Shown here: piece after piece, positions 31,037-43,600 of the stretch
Position numbering within the stretch: the stretch's first letter is position 1
Layout of the letters: each line of letters starts with the position of its first letter
NCBI GenBank assembly: GCA_963995525.1
Contig: OZ023214.1
Location: forward strand, 11,025,928 to 11,089,927
DNA length: 64,000 nucleotides
Source: Escarpia spicata
Taxonomy: Eukaryota > Annelida > Polychaeta > Sabellida > Siboglinidae
Direction of reading: 5' to 3'
The notes under the pieces: generated by a model
The model's database searches: none
Seen by the model: the letters and a program-made list of their open reading frames with translations, nothing else
What the model was told of the DNA's origin: nothing
Translations under genes and position numbers: made by a program

Positions 31037-32515
31037 CTAGATAGAGAATTGGTCAGGTGATTGTGCGTAAAGTTTCCACAGTTGGGCAAGAAGGTGGCGA
31101 GGCTGGCAGAGTGACATCTTCCGAGATATGGCATCATAGAAGATGCTCTTGGTGGAGCGCAGCAGTTGTTTTGAACTAGGCCGCTGATTGGGCAATGGTT
31201 GTAGGCACCAGTCCACAAGACCTTGCATCTGGGGCAGGTTACAACTGACACAGATGGTCGCCAGCAGCCAGCCAAGACTGTAGATGTCACTTGCCTTGTA
31301 GCACCGCCTGGTGTAGACAATCTCCGGTGCTACGAGGAAGAAATAATGAAGAAAATGTTCGCGTTCATCATCTGTTTGTAAACCGAAGTTGACGGAGAGA
31401 TCCGAGCGATAGCGTGCCATGCCGAAGTCGATAAAGAAGATGTGATTCGTGGCGCCCTTGAATTGGATCAGGATGTTGTCTCCTTTCAGGTCATTGATGA
31501 CGATGCCCATCTGGTGGATAGTGTTCATTGCTGACACTATGCGGCAGCACAGTGCTGTCCAATCGACTGAGTCGAACCGCGGGATGCAGCCGTGGAAATA
31601 CTGCGCGAGTTTGTTGATGGTGATGAGCGTACGGATGTCATAACCCTCCAGTGTTCTCACGCTGCCCAGGTACTCCTGTACGAGGCAGTAGCGCAGGTAG
31701 CGATCATCGTGTTCCACCATTCCCATGCCCCAGAAGTTCGGCACAACAGTGGTGACCTCTAGGTGTTGACTGATGCTGGCCTCAAGGGCCAACTCGTAGA
31801 TCGTCGTCGACTCGCTGGACAGCAGCTTGATGGTTAGTATCTGACCACTGGGTATGTGTCTGGCGACATACACGCACCCATACTGACCAATTCCAGCCTG
31901 TATAGGAATTCCGCCTTCATCATTCCTTGAGGTTACATACTCGAACTCCTCTCCCGATACAAACCGCGGCAGACACGGCATCGCCACGATCGTTTCAGGA
32001 TGCTGCTGTAGCTTCTTCCGGAAGTTCTCACGTTCCCTCGTCGGGTCAATGACCTTAAGGCATGGAGGTGGCGCCCCCTGGGGATCCACCAGCAGATCGA
32101 GGTCGACACTTGTTCTGGCCCTGTGCAGGGCACACTGACTCTGACCGAGAACAATCCCGGATTGATAGGAGCTGCTTCCGAGGCTCCCAAGGCTGGTGGG
32201 GCTAGACCACCATTTATGGTCCTGCATGAACCGGTTTTCTCGGTGGGGGCTCAGGTAACATTTACGGCCACTGGTCGTAAATACACCGTCATTGGTCGAT
32301 GTGGTGCTCTGATGAGAGCGTATAACGTCTTCGTCATCTGATACCGTCAGTGTTAGCGATGTTCTCTCGCTTGTAATAATTTTATCGTCTGGGTGGATAT
32401 GATTACCACTGCGTTGGGGAGACAGCTCATCGATGATGTTCCCAGCCCGAGGCTCAGCCATCCCACTTGTTGCTGGACCGGCAACATGTCTATGTTCATC
32501 ACTGCTGACATCCAT
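31037..32515 (-). CDS. Intronless protein kinase with variant HRD motif
   Basis: From the first in-frame ATG (32515) the protein is 492 residues. The open frame extends upstream to about 32590 without an ATG; an in-frame TAG lies near 32600. So either this ATG is the start or an upstream exon splices in. Residues 1 to about 180 are low-complexity. The kinase domain follows: glycine loop GIGQYGCVYVA (208-218), VAIK-like lysine in LTIKLL (K230), catalytic loop INDLKGDN (Asp342, Lys344, Asn347), DFG at 363-365, VAPE at about 395-398, and the conserved Asp in ASDIYSLGW and Arg in NQRPS. All key residues are present, so it is probably active. However, the HRD motif reads IND, and the loop lacks His and Arg. 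The substrate is unknown and I cannot assign a family. An AATAAA lies only about 10 bp past the stop on the minus strand. Confidence 0.85.
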   Translation of the reverse strand: MDVSSDEHRHVAGPATSGMAEPRAGNIIDELSPQRSGNHIHPDDKIITSERTSLTLTVSDDEDVIRSHQSTTSTNDGVFTTSGRKCYLSPHRENRFMQDHKWWSSPTSLGSLGSSSYQSGIVLGQSQCALHRARTSVDLDLLVDPQGAPPPCLKVIDPTRERENFRKKLQQHPETIVAMPCLPRFVSGEEFEYVTSRNDEGGIPIQAGIGQYGCVYVARHIPSGQILTIKLLSSESTTIYELALEASISQHLEVTTVVPNFWGMGMVEHDDRYLRYCLVQEYLGSVRTLEGYDIRTLITINKLAQYFHGCIPRFDSVDWTALCCRIVSAMNTIHQMGIVINDLKGDNILIQFKGATNHIFFIDFGMARYRSDLSVNFGLQTDDEREHFLHYFFLVAPEIVYTRRCYKASDIYSLGWLLATICVSCNLPQMQGLVDWCLQPLPNQRPSSKQLLRSTKSIFYDAISRKMSLCQPRHLLAQLWKLYAQSPDQFSI

Positions 32516-32599
32516 CACTCCAGAACTGTTCTTTGCAAGTTTCTGAGCACCCACACCATGTGAGACAATTAAACTACTCCAACTGTGTGGTGCCTAGCA

Positions 32600-34430
32600 A
32601 CGGTTTCCTTGACAACCATTGTGATGTCATAACCTACTCTGACTTCTCATCTATAAAGACAATTAGCTAAGATAGAAACAAGTTTTCTTTCTAATTATGT
32701 TTGATGAAGCATCTAGACTAGAAAAGGTTATGGTGGCTCATTATTAATAACCAAATCAAACGAAACTACATTTTCAGTATCACAAAGTACACATTTAATA
32801 TTGACTCCTTGCAATAAAAAATGCATACTTTCCACATACATCTGATTGCAGGTTCTTGGATAATTTTATACAAGAAAACTATTCACATGTTCTTGCTGAT
32901 TGTATGAATTGCGATATGTTCAGTCCTCTTCATCGACATTTTAAATTAGTATCTCCTCCCAAGAATGCAGAAGGCCTACTACATAGTATAACTGAATTTA
33001 ATTAACAGGGGTGCAACACAGAAACAAACTTAATAACAAGACCTAAAATTATGTAACATTGCAACATAACATGATCCTTAATGGAATGTTGTCCAGTACT
33101 TATTTTTATATCCATTAATATAATAATAAGATTAAAATACATATACTGAAGGTGTGTGACCTGCCAAATTGAGATTAATAGGCCAGAAACATTGCTCATT
33201 ATTTGAATTTTTAGCACAAGAAAAGTAAACAAAACATTCCTACTAAAAACAACTGTATTGGCAATGTAACAGATGCCATCCAGTTTAACTGCAAAGCTCT
33301 CTGATATTCAGAGTTGTCGTGATATTCCCGTTGTTAAGAAAAGCAATTCAGTGAACATTGTGCTAATAATTAGCAGCCAGGCTTATTCTAGGCCACATAA
33401 CTGACAACCAACCTTTAAGTTAAAACAACATACAATACGCCAATTGCGTGCTATCTTTTCAGATACAAGTGTCAAAACTGTTCAACACCAGAAACAAACA
33501 ATTTAAAACCATAAATTCCTGCCATATATAAACCCTCAGTCTCTACCATTTGTTTAGTAACCTCCAAGGAAAAAAACCTTGGTTTTTGGCAATAAATACT
33601 GATTTAACTTTCATGATGTTAATAATGTGTCTTACTAACTGTATACAGATATGCTGAATTAAACACTCAAAACCTTAGTTGGCTGGTAAACATACAAAGC
33701 TACCAGAATCTAGCTGAACACATTTTGCGAATTTGTCAAAAAACTAATTTCATCTGTAGTGTGTCGCCTTGTCTTTTTGAACATGGCTAAATTAACTACC
33801 TCATATGGATTATATACAGACAGCATCTACATAGTCTGCTTCATGAATATTTCATTGTGGAACCACCAACTACCTCGATATGTCAAGTTTGAAGTCAAAA
33901 CTGCCTCAAACTGAAATCATCCCAGACTAATTGGAATGGCCCCAAAAGAACAGCCCTAGAAGTTCCAACTGTTTACATATATTGTGGCCATCCGTCTAAG
34001 ATCACGTTAATAAGGCGCTTGTGTTGTGGTTTGAAAGAACAATTTAATGGCATAAAGATGACGGCACAGTATTTATGCAGTATCATAAAAAATTGTGCAA
34101 AACAGCAAAGTACAAGTCCAACATCAAGGTGTTATCTATAAGTTGCGTGAACGTATTTACTGCAACGACAAAAATCGAAGCAGGATTGCATAACTCTGAG
34201 GCTGAAATGTCCTCAAAAACAAAACCTTCACACCTAGCATTGCAAAAATAGACCTAAATTTCTCAATTTAAAAAGCTGTCTGCAACGCAGACGATTAAAT
34301 AATTATCATCGCCGAAACATCACGCTCCACATAAATACTGATTGGCTGAAACATAACAAATCTTACAAATAAAAGTTCCATACTCTACAGATCGTCGGAT
34401 ACATCATCAAAAGTAACGCATATGAAATAT
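32600..34430. other. Intergenic DNA, nothing recognised
   Basis: AT-rich sequence between the kinase and the 3' end of the methyltransferase gene; presumably includes the latter's 3' untranslated region. No element ends are recognised. Confidence 0.4.
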
Positions 34431-34454
34431 GGCACTGGCCGGATCACTGATTCT

Positions 34455-34540
34455 AGATGTGTTGTTTTCATATTGTTTCAAGACAACGGCTCCAGAGTTC
34501 ATGTTGTTTCAAGACAACGGTTCCAGAGTTCATGTTGTTG
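34455..34540. repeat. 31 bp tandem repeat, ~2.5 copies
   Basis: TGTTGTTTCAAGACAACGG plus CTCCAGAGTTCA, repeated just 3' of the methyltransferase stop codon. Each unit holds a small stem (GTTGTTT...AGACAAC). Confidence 0.8.
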
Positions 34541-34582
34541 TCGCTGCCATTATGCGTAAGTCGCGGTTTGTGCGCGACTTAA

Positions 34583-34696
34583 CTATTCTGCTTTCTTTGC
34601 TAAGAAGAACCCCCAGCGTTGGTCTCCCTGACCACATCTCACCAGCTTGTCTTTCCAGCCATTTACAATCGCATTGTAGTCGGTCTCGGAGAACTC
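34583..34696 (-). CDS. Methyltransferase last exon and stop
   Basis: 114 bp, TTTTTACAG acceptor, TAG stop at 34585-34583. Encodes [20 protein letters not shown] and [17 protein letters not shown], the conserved end of animal phosphoethanolamine methyltransferases. It is too short to stand out as an open frame. Confidence 0.93.
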   Translation of the reverse strand, partial: EFSETDYNAIVNGWKDKLVRCGQGDQRWGFFLAKKAE

Positions 34697-37600
34697 CTGT
34701 AAAAATAAAATCTGTGATTAAACTTTTCTGTATTTACAAAGTGAGGTTTTGCTTTTATTTTCCAAGACCTCCAACAGTATCCCCACTGAAATCTATAATT
34801 GCACCCCCACCCCTATTACTTTTACATCCATTTGAACATCTTATAATTTTCTCTTACCAGTCTCGGGGGTTGTTGACATTTGTCAACATTTACCAAGTCA
34901 TACAAAGCAAACGAAAGGGTGGTCAATGCCCAAATTATATTATAAAGAAGGTTGGACCTGCATACTATTATAACAAAAGTTGGTCGCATGTGAATTGTAT
35001 GACAATACCGATTGCTGATTTATGTAAACATTATTGTGATGGTTGTTATTTTATATTATTATTATATTGTAGTCCTATTACCGTCTCGAGAATTATCAAC
35101 ATTTCAAAAAAATTATTCAGATCAATTCAACCTGTACGCTCTGTGCAAATAGATGAGAGCGAGGGGGTCTGACATTTAGTACTCTCTGTACAAATAGATG
35201 AGAGCGAGAAGGTCTGACAGTTAGTATGATCTGTACAAATAGATGAGAGCGAGGGGATCTGACAGTTAGTACGCTCTGTACAAACAGATGAGAACGAGGG
35301 GGTCTGACAGTTAGTACGCTCTGTACAAACAGATGAGAATGAGGGGGTCTGACAGTTAGTACGCTCTGTACAAACAGATGAGAACGAGGGGGTCTGACAG
35401 TTAGTACGCTCTGTACAAACAGATGAGAACGAGGGGGTCTGACAGTAGTACGCTCTGTACAAATAGATGAGAGTGATGGTTGGGATGACAGAACTACCTC
35501 CATGCGGTCCAACCTGTACGCTCTGTACAAATAGATGAGAGCGAGGGGATCTGACAGTTAGTACGCTCTGTACAGACAGATGAGAATGAGGGGGTCTGAC
35601 AGTTAGTACGCTCTGTACAAACAGATGAGAACGAGGGGGTCTGACAGTTAGTATGCTCTGTACAAATAGATGAGAGTGATGGTTGGGATGGCAGAACTAC
35701 CTCCACGCGGTCCAACCTGTACTCTCTGTACAAACAGAAGTGAGCAAGGGGGTCTGACAGTTAGTACTCTCTGTACAAACAGATGAGAGCGAGGGGGTCT
35801 GACTGTTAGTACACTCTGTACAAACAAACAGATGAGAGCGAGGGGGTCTGACAGTTAGTACTCTCTGTACAAATAGATAAGAGCCAGATGGTCTGACAGT
35901 TAGTACTCTTTGTACAAATAGATAAGAGCCAGGGGGTCTGACAGTTAGTACTCTATGTACAAACAGAAGAGAGCAAGGGGGTCTGACAGTTAGTACTCTC
36001 TGTACAAACAGATGAGAACGAGGAGGTCTGACAGTTAGTACTCTCTGTACAAACAGATGAGAGCGATGGGGTCTGACAGTTAGTACTCTCTGTACAAACA
36101 GAAGTGAGCAAGGGGGTCTGACAGTTAGTACTCTCTGTACAAACAGATGAGAACGAGGAGGTCTGACAGTTAGTACTCTCTGTACAAACAGATGAGAGCG
36201 ATGGGGTCTGACAGTTAGTACTCTCTGTACAAACAGAAGTGAGCAAGGGGGTCTGACAGTTAGTACTCTCTGTACAAACAGATGAGAGCGAGGGGGTCTG
36301 ACAGTTAGTACTCTCTTTACAAACAAATGAGAGCAAGGGGGTCTGACAGTACTCTCTGTACAAATAGATAAGAGCCAGGGGGTCTGACAGTTAGTACTCT
36401 ATGTACAAACAGAAGAGAGCAAGGGGGTCTGACAGTTAGTATTCTCTGTACAAACAGATGAGAGTGATGGGGTCTGACAGTTAGTACTCTCTGTCTTACT
36501 CATTTTTATATTGATTCATTTTTAATTGGTTTATTTATCTTATTTGTTTAACTTACCTTATGCTTATCTACTGTATTAACTTACTTTAGTTAACTTATAT
36601 TTTAACTTATTTATTTAACCTGTTTACTTGTTTTATAAACACTTTAAAATTTAAGTTTTTCAAATTATTTTAAATCAACTTACTTTTATTTCATTTAGTC
36701 AGCTTTTCCCCAGAATACACGTCGCTTTATAAATGTACATTAATAATAACAATGTGTTAATCTTACCCTGATGAAGTCATCCTTGATCGCCAATGTCCTA
36801 TTCAGTTCCTTTTGGAGTACATCTATGAACTGGTCCGTTCGGTCCTCTGCCACCACATTCACAAATCCCACATCTTCCAACACCTGACAACCACACAGAT
36901 ATGGCAAATAAAGGTTGATGGAGACAATTATATGGAGACAACCTGTTCCTCTAGACGGAATTAGCCAGCGTAGTAATTTGTACATTAATAATAATAGTGT
37001 TGAACGTGGGAAAATGGGACATTGTTGAACATCAAAGGGTATTGTGGTTGACTCAGCCCACCTCAACAATATTGCCAATAAACCTTGTTTTGAAACTGGA
37101 TGCTTGCTCCGTCTGAACATGATCCAGTCGTATATTCTAAATTACGAACGTTATTACGGGCTTACTAAACATGATTTGGTGAGCTGCAGACCGCCTCCTT
37201 TAAAAAAATGCAATAAATGCGACTGTTAAAAATGCACCATTAAACACATGTGATAAATTGTTGCGATTCAAAGACTGGGTTTTTTAGTGCTTAACAAGCA
37301 CTTTGAGTAGGTGCCAGCCACTAAGGTCGCCTGAGCGAAAGTTTACATCTAGGCGCATGTGAAAGACACCCCAGTGGCATACGTGCTCTTAGAAGGTGTT
37401 TGATGTAGATTTAAGTAACTCAGTACAATCACAGAAGTGAAGCTCTGTAGATTTACATTACAATGCCAGTTTTGGTAAATGAGCGCGTACATACCAGGTA
37501 ACTACAAGTGCTATCACAAACTGGCTGGACATTTCAAAGTAAAAAAAAGAAAAAACTGCAGATAGTTAAAAGAAATAATTATCAAAATAATTTTCACTAT

Positions 37601-40600
37601 AACTGGTGTAGATAATAAATTTATAAAAAAGTAAATGGTTCCTTTGATCTTTAAAGGTAACCACACAGTTCTGACAGTGTGGACCTTTGTAGCAGGATAT
37701 GCAATTGATTTTTTATTTATGTATCTAATTGTTCATTTTATTAAACTGTCCTCCCCTCATGGATATAACTCCACCTCAACACGTAATCTTGGCTGAAAAA
37801 ACCTTCTCAGTACTACACTATGAATTTTTTTTTTTAAATACAGTATATACAATTTATTTACTATTCATCCTCACAAGCCAGCTGTAGTGACTACGTACAC
37901 TATCCCTGGCAGGTCTCCTACACATTTTATGGAAGTTAGCTGAATCAAATCTGTAGATGACTTCATGCTGGCCACGACTGTAATATCCGTGAGATAAGTA
38001 TAGACACCTGTCCGACTCGAGCTCCAGTTTCGGGAACCCCATTCGATCATTCTCAAGAAGCGCTGAGCGGTATTGTGTATTCAAATAATTACGTGTACTT
38101 CCAAAACATTCCATGAAGACCACCAGGTATTGAGACCGAGGTAACTAGTAGTGCCTCCTGGTGCATGAGGATGATGCTAATATCTTAGTGGCTGGTAAAA
38201 TCCCTAATAAAATCAGCTTAATTGTCGCCCTTTACCTCAATATGAGTGTTGGTACAGAGACTTATTTGCATGGTGGGGGTCACACGTGGGGTAGGGTGAG
38301 TGATGTCACAGTACCTTGCCATACTGGGCTGGAGACAGCAGGTGGTATCCTCGTTGGGTGACGTACTTTGAGAAGTCGTCCGAGTGAAGCCCTTCCTTGC
38401 AGCAGTAGTCAGTGATGAGCAGTTGACCACCGGGCCGCAGCCATTTCTGAAAGGTAGCCACACTTAAAAACTCCTCGCAACACATGTACAGTGGTACCAC
38501 CATCTCAGTGATGCAGCCAAAATATTTCCACATACAGTAAAGTATATGATATTAGTCCCGCTAAAGCAGTCACCTCGCTATTCAGGTCACTTTTGTCCAG
38601 TTCCAAGGGTGGCCTTAATAGTGAGGTTCCACTGTATTTACAGTATAATTTTATGTTGATGTGAACATTGTAAATTGCACTTCTTTATATTTTAATTTAT
38701 TTATATCTTATTGTTTAATTGTTTATACATATTAATTATGCAAGGAATATTTTAATAACTTGTTCATGGTCTACATTTTAGAATAATTTTTTTAGTTTAA
38801 TAAATTATAGTTAGTTGATTACATCTATGTAAAGTGCATGACAGCAATCTCAACTGATCAGGCGCTATAATAATGACAAACTTCAATAGCGCCTAAATCC
38901 CCAGGAATCTGAGCTAGGAGACGCAACAAACAAGAATCATCGTTATCAGGGACAAGCAGGAGTCGTCATTAGAGCAAGGGACTGCCGAAGGTTAGGGTGG
39001 GAATGCAATTTCAAATAAATGTCTTTAGTTTTTATGGAAGGTATTTAGTCTCAGATTATTTTTAAGCGATAGGGAGTTGATTCCAGATTTTGGGTGCAGC
39101 TACAGGAAAAGCACATTTGCCGATATTAAGTTTGGTTTTCGGAACAAAATGTTGTTGTGAAACAGATTATCTGAGATTCCTGGGATATCGAAAAAACGAA
39201 GGAGACTAAACAAGTAGGATGGGTGTTGCGTAAAAAGGGTAAGGTATATGATAGTGGCTAATTTGAATTGTATTCGATATGTAACTGGAAGCCAATGCAA
39301 CTGTCTAAGTAGGGGCAGAGGTGCTTTTAGTACTACATGTGCTAAACAATTATGTACACTAAGTCCTTTTTACCAATATCATTTAGGAGTGAGTTGCAGT
39401 AGTCAAGGCGACTGCTAATTAGAGATACTAATATTCTTTTAGCAGTAGATAAAGACAAATAATGCCGAATTCGGCGGAAGTCACGAGAAATGTTTGCGTA
39501 ATACCATCAAATGAGTCAATAGCTTTATTTACAAACATATTATTTGCACTGTCCCATTGGTGGTAACCTAGGATGTGTCGTATTGTTGTATGCGACTAAG
39601 TTTTAAATAAGTGCCTTTGTTGAAATGTACCCAGAGTTCGGAACAAATTGAAAAACACTATGCATGGAAAAGATTAAGTTTAACACCAATGGAACAGTTG
39701 GGGAATTTTCGGATGATTCTGTTGGACCTGGCATAAAAACTGAGCAAGTGCCTTAGCATATCTTCATCATCCTTCAAGTCATTGCAGATATTCACCCTTA
39801 ACTATTTTGTTATTTCAACATATATCGGTTTGTTTCTGTGCAAGTAAATATCTGGACATTTGAGATGAAAACCACGTGGTTTGAAAACCATGCATTCAGA
39901 CTTTATAGGATGATATATAATGTCTTTGTCGAAGCCAAAGATGGCACAAATATTCAGCAGTCAGGGGGCCACTGGGGCTAGGTGCAATAACACATACATC
40001 GTCTGCATAGAACATATGGTTTGTACTGATGTTGTTTGTGCAGGTGACATCCTATGCCAGAGTTTTTAAGTTTAATGCTTAAATTGTCGACATACATTAA
40101 ATAAATATGGAGATAAAAAACATCTTGTCTAACACCATTTGAGACATTAAAAAAGTCAGAGGTCGTGGAACCCCATTTAATACAAAACATTTGGGTTCTG
40201 CACCAGTATAACAGAATTCGTACAAGTAGGACACGATTAAGCAATTTTTTAAAGAGTCCAATGGTCAACTCTATCAAATGCTTTTGATGCATCTAAAAGC
40301 ATACATACACAAGACTATTGTAGCTTCTATAATACTGAATAACATTGTTTTAATGCATATTGTGGTAGTCACCAGATGGCAGCACTACTCATCGCCAACC
40401 ACCCACTACCCCTTGCACACACCACTGCACACCAATACCCCAGCCCTGTATATAAACCCCAACCACACCCATACCAAGCACGCCACACCGATCCACCCGA
40501 GCAAGACATCCTACTTCCGATGTGCTGGCTCAGGATCAACGGCGACCACAGAACGCAACGCAGCAACCGAACATAATGAGCGAGCCACGTAAGTTACCAC

Positions 40601-43600
40601 TAATTACCCGTTTGCTCTTTACCACATTGGTACCAGAAGTGTATGTACGTAAGTTGTTCAAATACATTTTGGGCAAATAAGTCGCAAATTCCAAACGTCA
40701 AATTGACGATGCTATGTGGATTTTTGCGCAGTTCCGTTCATTCGTTTAACTTTTTCTGAATTTATTCAGAAAGACAACGAATTTGTTATACGGGGCAACG
40801 CCCATGACAACAACAACTACGCCACCAGGTTACCGAGGGAACTAAGTCGATATAATTTCAAACGTCAGTTCGACTGTACTATGTGAATTTATACGCATTC
40901 TCGTTTATTCGGTCTATATTTGTTCCGAAACTTATTCGGAAAAACGGCAAACTTGTTATACGGGTAACAACAATGAATACGACAATTTACTAAGTTATAT
41001 CTATGTTGTCCAAGTACATATAAATGTTGACTACGAAGCTTATATATATTGCGATGTCAGTTGACTGTAATTAAATACTTCGCACATTCCCTTGTACCTC
41101 ACCACGGAGCGACAAGGGCGTGGTTCAATTGGCAATTACACACGGGTGACTTCGCGGACAAAGCGCATTGTTGTCTTCAGCGATGAGTCTGCAGTCAATT
41201 TGACCGGAAAATGCTCGGAGGAGACAACTTTGGTTGACCAGGTAGTACAGGGTGTAGTGAGACAGCTACAGCAGTCAACTATATCCCTGGGACGCCCACC
41301 AAGTGACACTTGCTTCACATGCGGGGGGGAAGGGTCACAGGTCACGTGACTGTGCCAATAAGAGACGGCACTCCCCGTCTCCCCTGAGTTGTTTCCAATG
41401 CGGAGGCAAGGGTCATTTGGCCAGGGAATGCTCGAATACACTATCACGACGGGACTCGCCAGTGAAACGTCAAGTTCAGAGACACCGTAGCAATAGCAGT
41501 AGTATCACCGATAGCACGGATTCTGACGATAGTCGCAGGTATCGCAGCCCTAAACGATATCACAGTAACCGCGTAGGTAGAAGGGGTTCCCGAGACAATC
41601 AACGTGATGGCAGGTATAACGGGGAAGAGGATGCACGGCGTTGGAGATATAGGACTCATAAGCATGGCGGTAGGCATGGTGGGAGGGATGATAATATTCG
41701 TGGGCAATATAAGACCCATAACCCCTCACGAGAGGATAATCGGGATGATACTCGTGGACCGTATACAACTCATAATTCCCCTCGTGATGATAACCGGGGA
41801 AGATATTATCAGCCTCCAGATAACAGTTACAGCCGAAGTATCAGTCCTCGTCGTGCTCTCCCCGCCACTTCCAACAGAAAAAGCGAAGGGACGGATAAAC
41901 CACTGTCAAACTAAATAAGGTGAACCCAGTTGGCCATGGGTCCACCACCACCCTTTGGGGTATTGGCCAACCAACACACGATAATAACAGACCAACTCCA
42001 TGTATGTCCACCAGTCCGGACAATTGTAATGGAGTAGGTATCACCAATGAGTGGAGCATTAGGGTACCTACAACACCACAATGGAAGACTGACCAAGGTG
42101 CTAATACAACCTCCAGCATGTTCACTGGTCAGGACAATGGTGTTGGAGTAGGTGTTAAAGTGAGCCAACAAACCAGTGATGGTCACTTGGTGATGGAGTA
42201 GGTGTTAAAGTAGATGCTCTGTGTAGTAGGTGTTAAAGTAGATGCTCTGTGTACTATTGGGGCAGGTGTCAAAGTAAATACAACAGCTACAGAAGCACTT
42301 TGGACTACTGACCAACAAACACACCCAAATAGCAATGAGCTCCTGGACATGTCCAATAAACAGGTCAAAGATAATGGAGAACATGTGACAGTCAGAAGTA
42401 CTCACCTGAGCCCAACAGTAGGCCACACACTGTTAATACCAGCCACAATTTATGGGCAGGATACGCTCATGGTAGAAGACACTGCCGCCCAAATGTCAAT
42501 GGTCAGTCAATCCTTTATCGACTCATTAGGACATGTGTGCATTATGACCCCGGAGTTCATAACCATTAAGAATGCAGAACACGACTCGTATATGCAGTGG
42601 TATCTAATCTAGAAACTCCCAATAACCATACAACAAAATCAATACAACATCGATGTGGCTGTGGGACCGATAACAGATAATTTTATTCTTGGACTTGATT
42701 TTCTGTTAAAGCATCACTGTATTGTGGATATCGATAACAGCACTGTAATGATGGACGGCACCACTGTTTATGCCCTGATGAAGAAGGGGCCAGCAGTGAA
42801 GTACAATATAAGTAGAATTCAAGTAGCGCAACGCACTGTAATTCTGCCAAAACATAGAGGTAATGTGATGGTAGAGTGCATGAACCCTTCTTGCAATGTC
42901 TCCGTTACTTCACCGGAAATGACAGACGAGTTAATAATCCCATCTTGTATAATTAATGGGGGAATTGGACCCGTTATTATGGAGATTATAAACGATTCCA
43001 ACAAACCAGTCACATTGCAGAGGGAAAATACTAGTCCAGGCTGTGGAAATGGATGCCATATTAGATACTAGCTCAGAGCCCTGTCGAGAAAGCATACAGG
43101 TCAGTCGTACTGAAATGATGGGGAACACTAGTGGTGATAATGGGCCTTCGTGGGAAGAGGTAAACAGGATTAATGAGACACCATCGCCTATAGCAGTATC
43201 CCTTATTCCAGATGACAGCCTAGACGAGACACAAGTCGCCACTATGCTTAAGGAGGTAGAATCACAAATACCGCCACACTTAGGGGACATGTTCACCAAA
43301 GCAAAGAAGAACATTTCTATTAGAGAATAAGTCGCATTGGGGCTATTACTAGCTAAATATGGTAGCGTATTCTCCAAGGACAGTAACGATTTAGGAAGAT
43401 TCACTCTTATACGCCATCGCATAAGCACTTATAATGAAGACCCGGTCAGAGAACGACTAAGACGCACTCCACTAAAATTCCAGAGTGAGGAGGAGAAGAC
43501 ACTGAATAACATGCTTGATGCCCAAGTAATAAAGCCATCTTCATCAGAGTGGGCATCTGCACCCGTGTTAGTAAGGAAAAAAGATGGGGAAGTAAGATAT

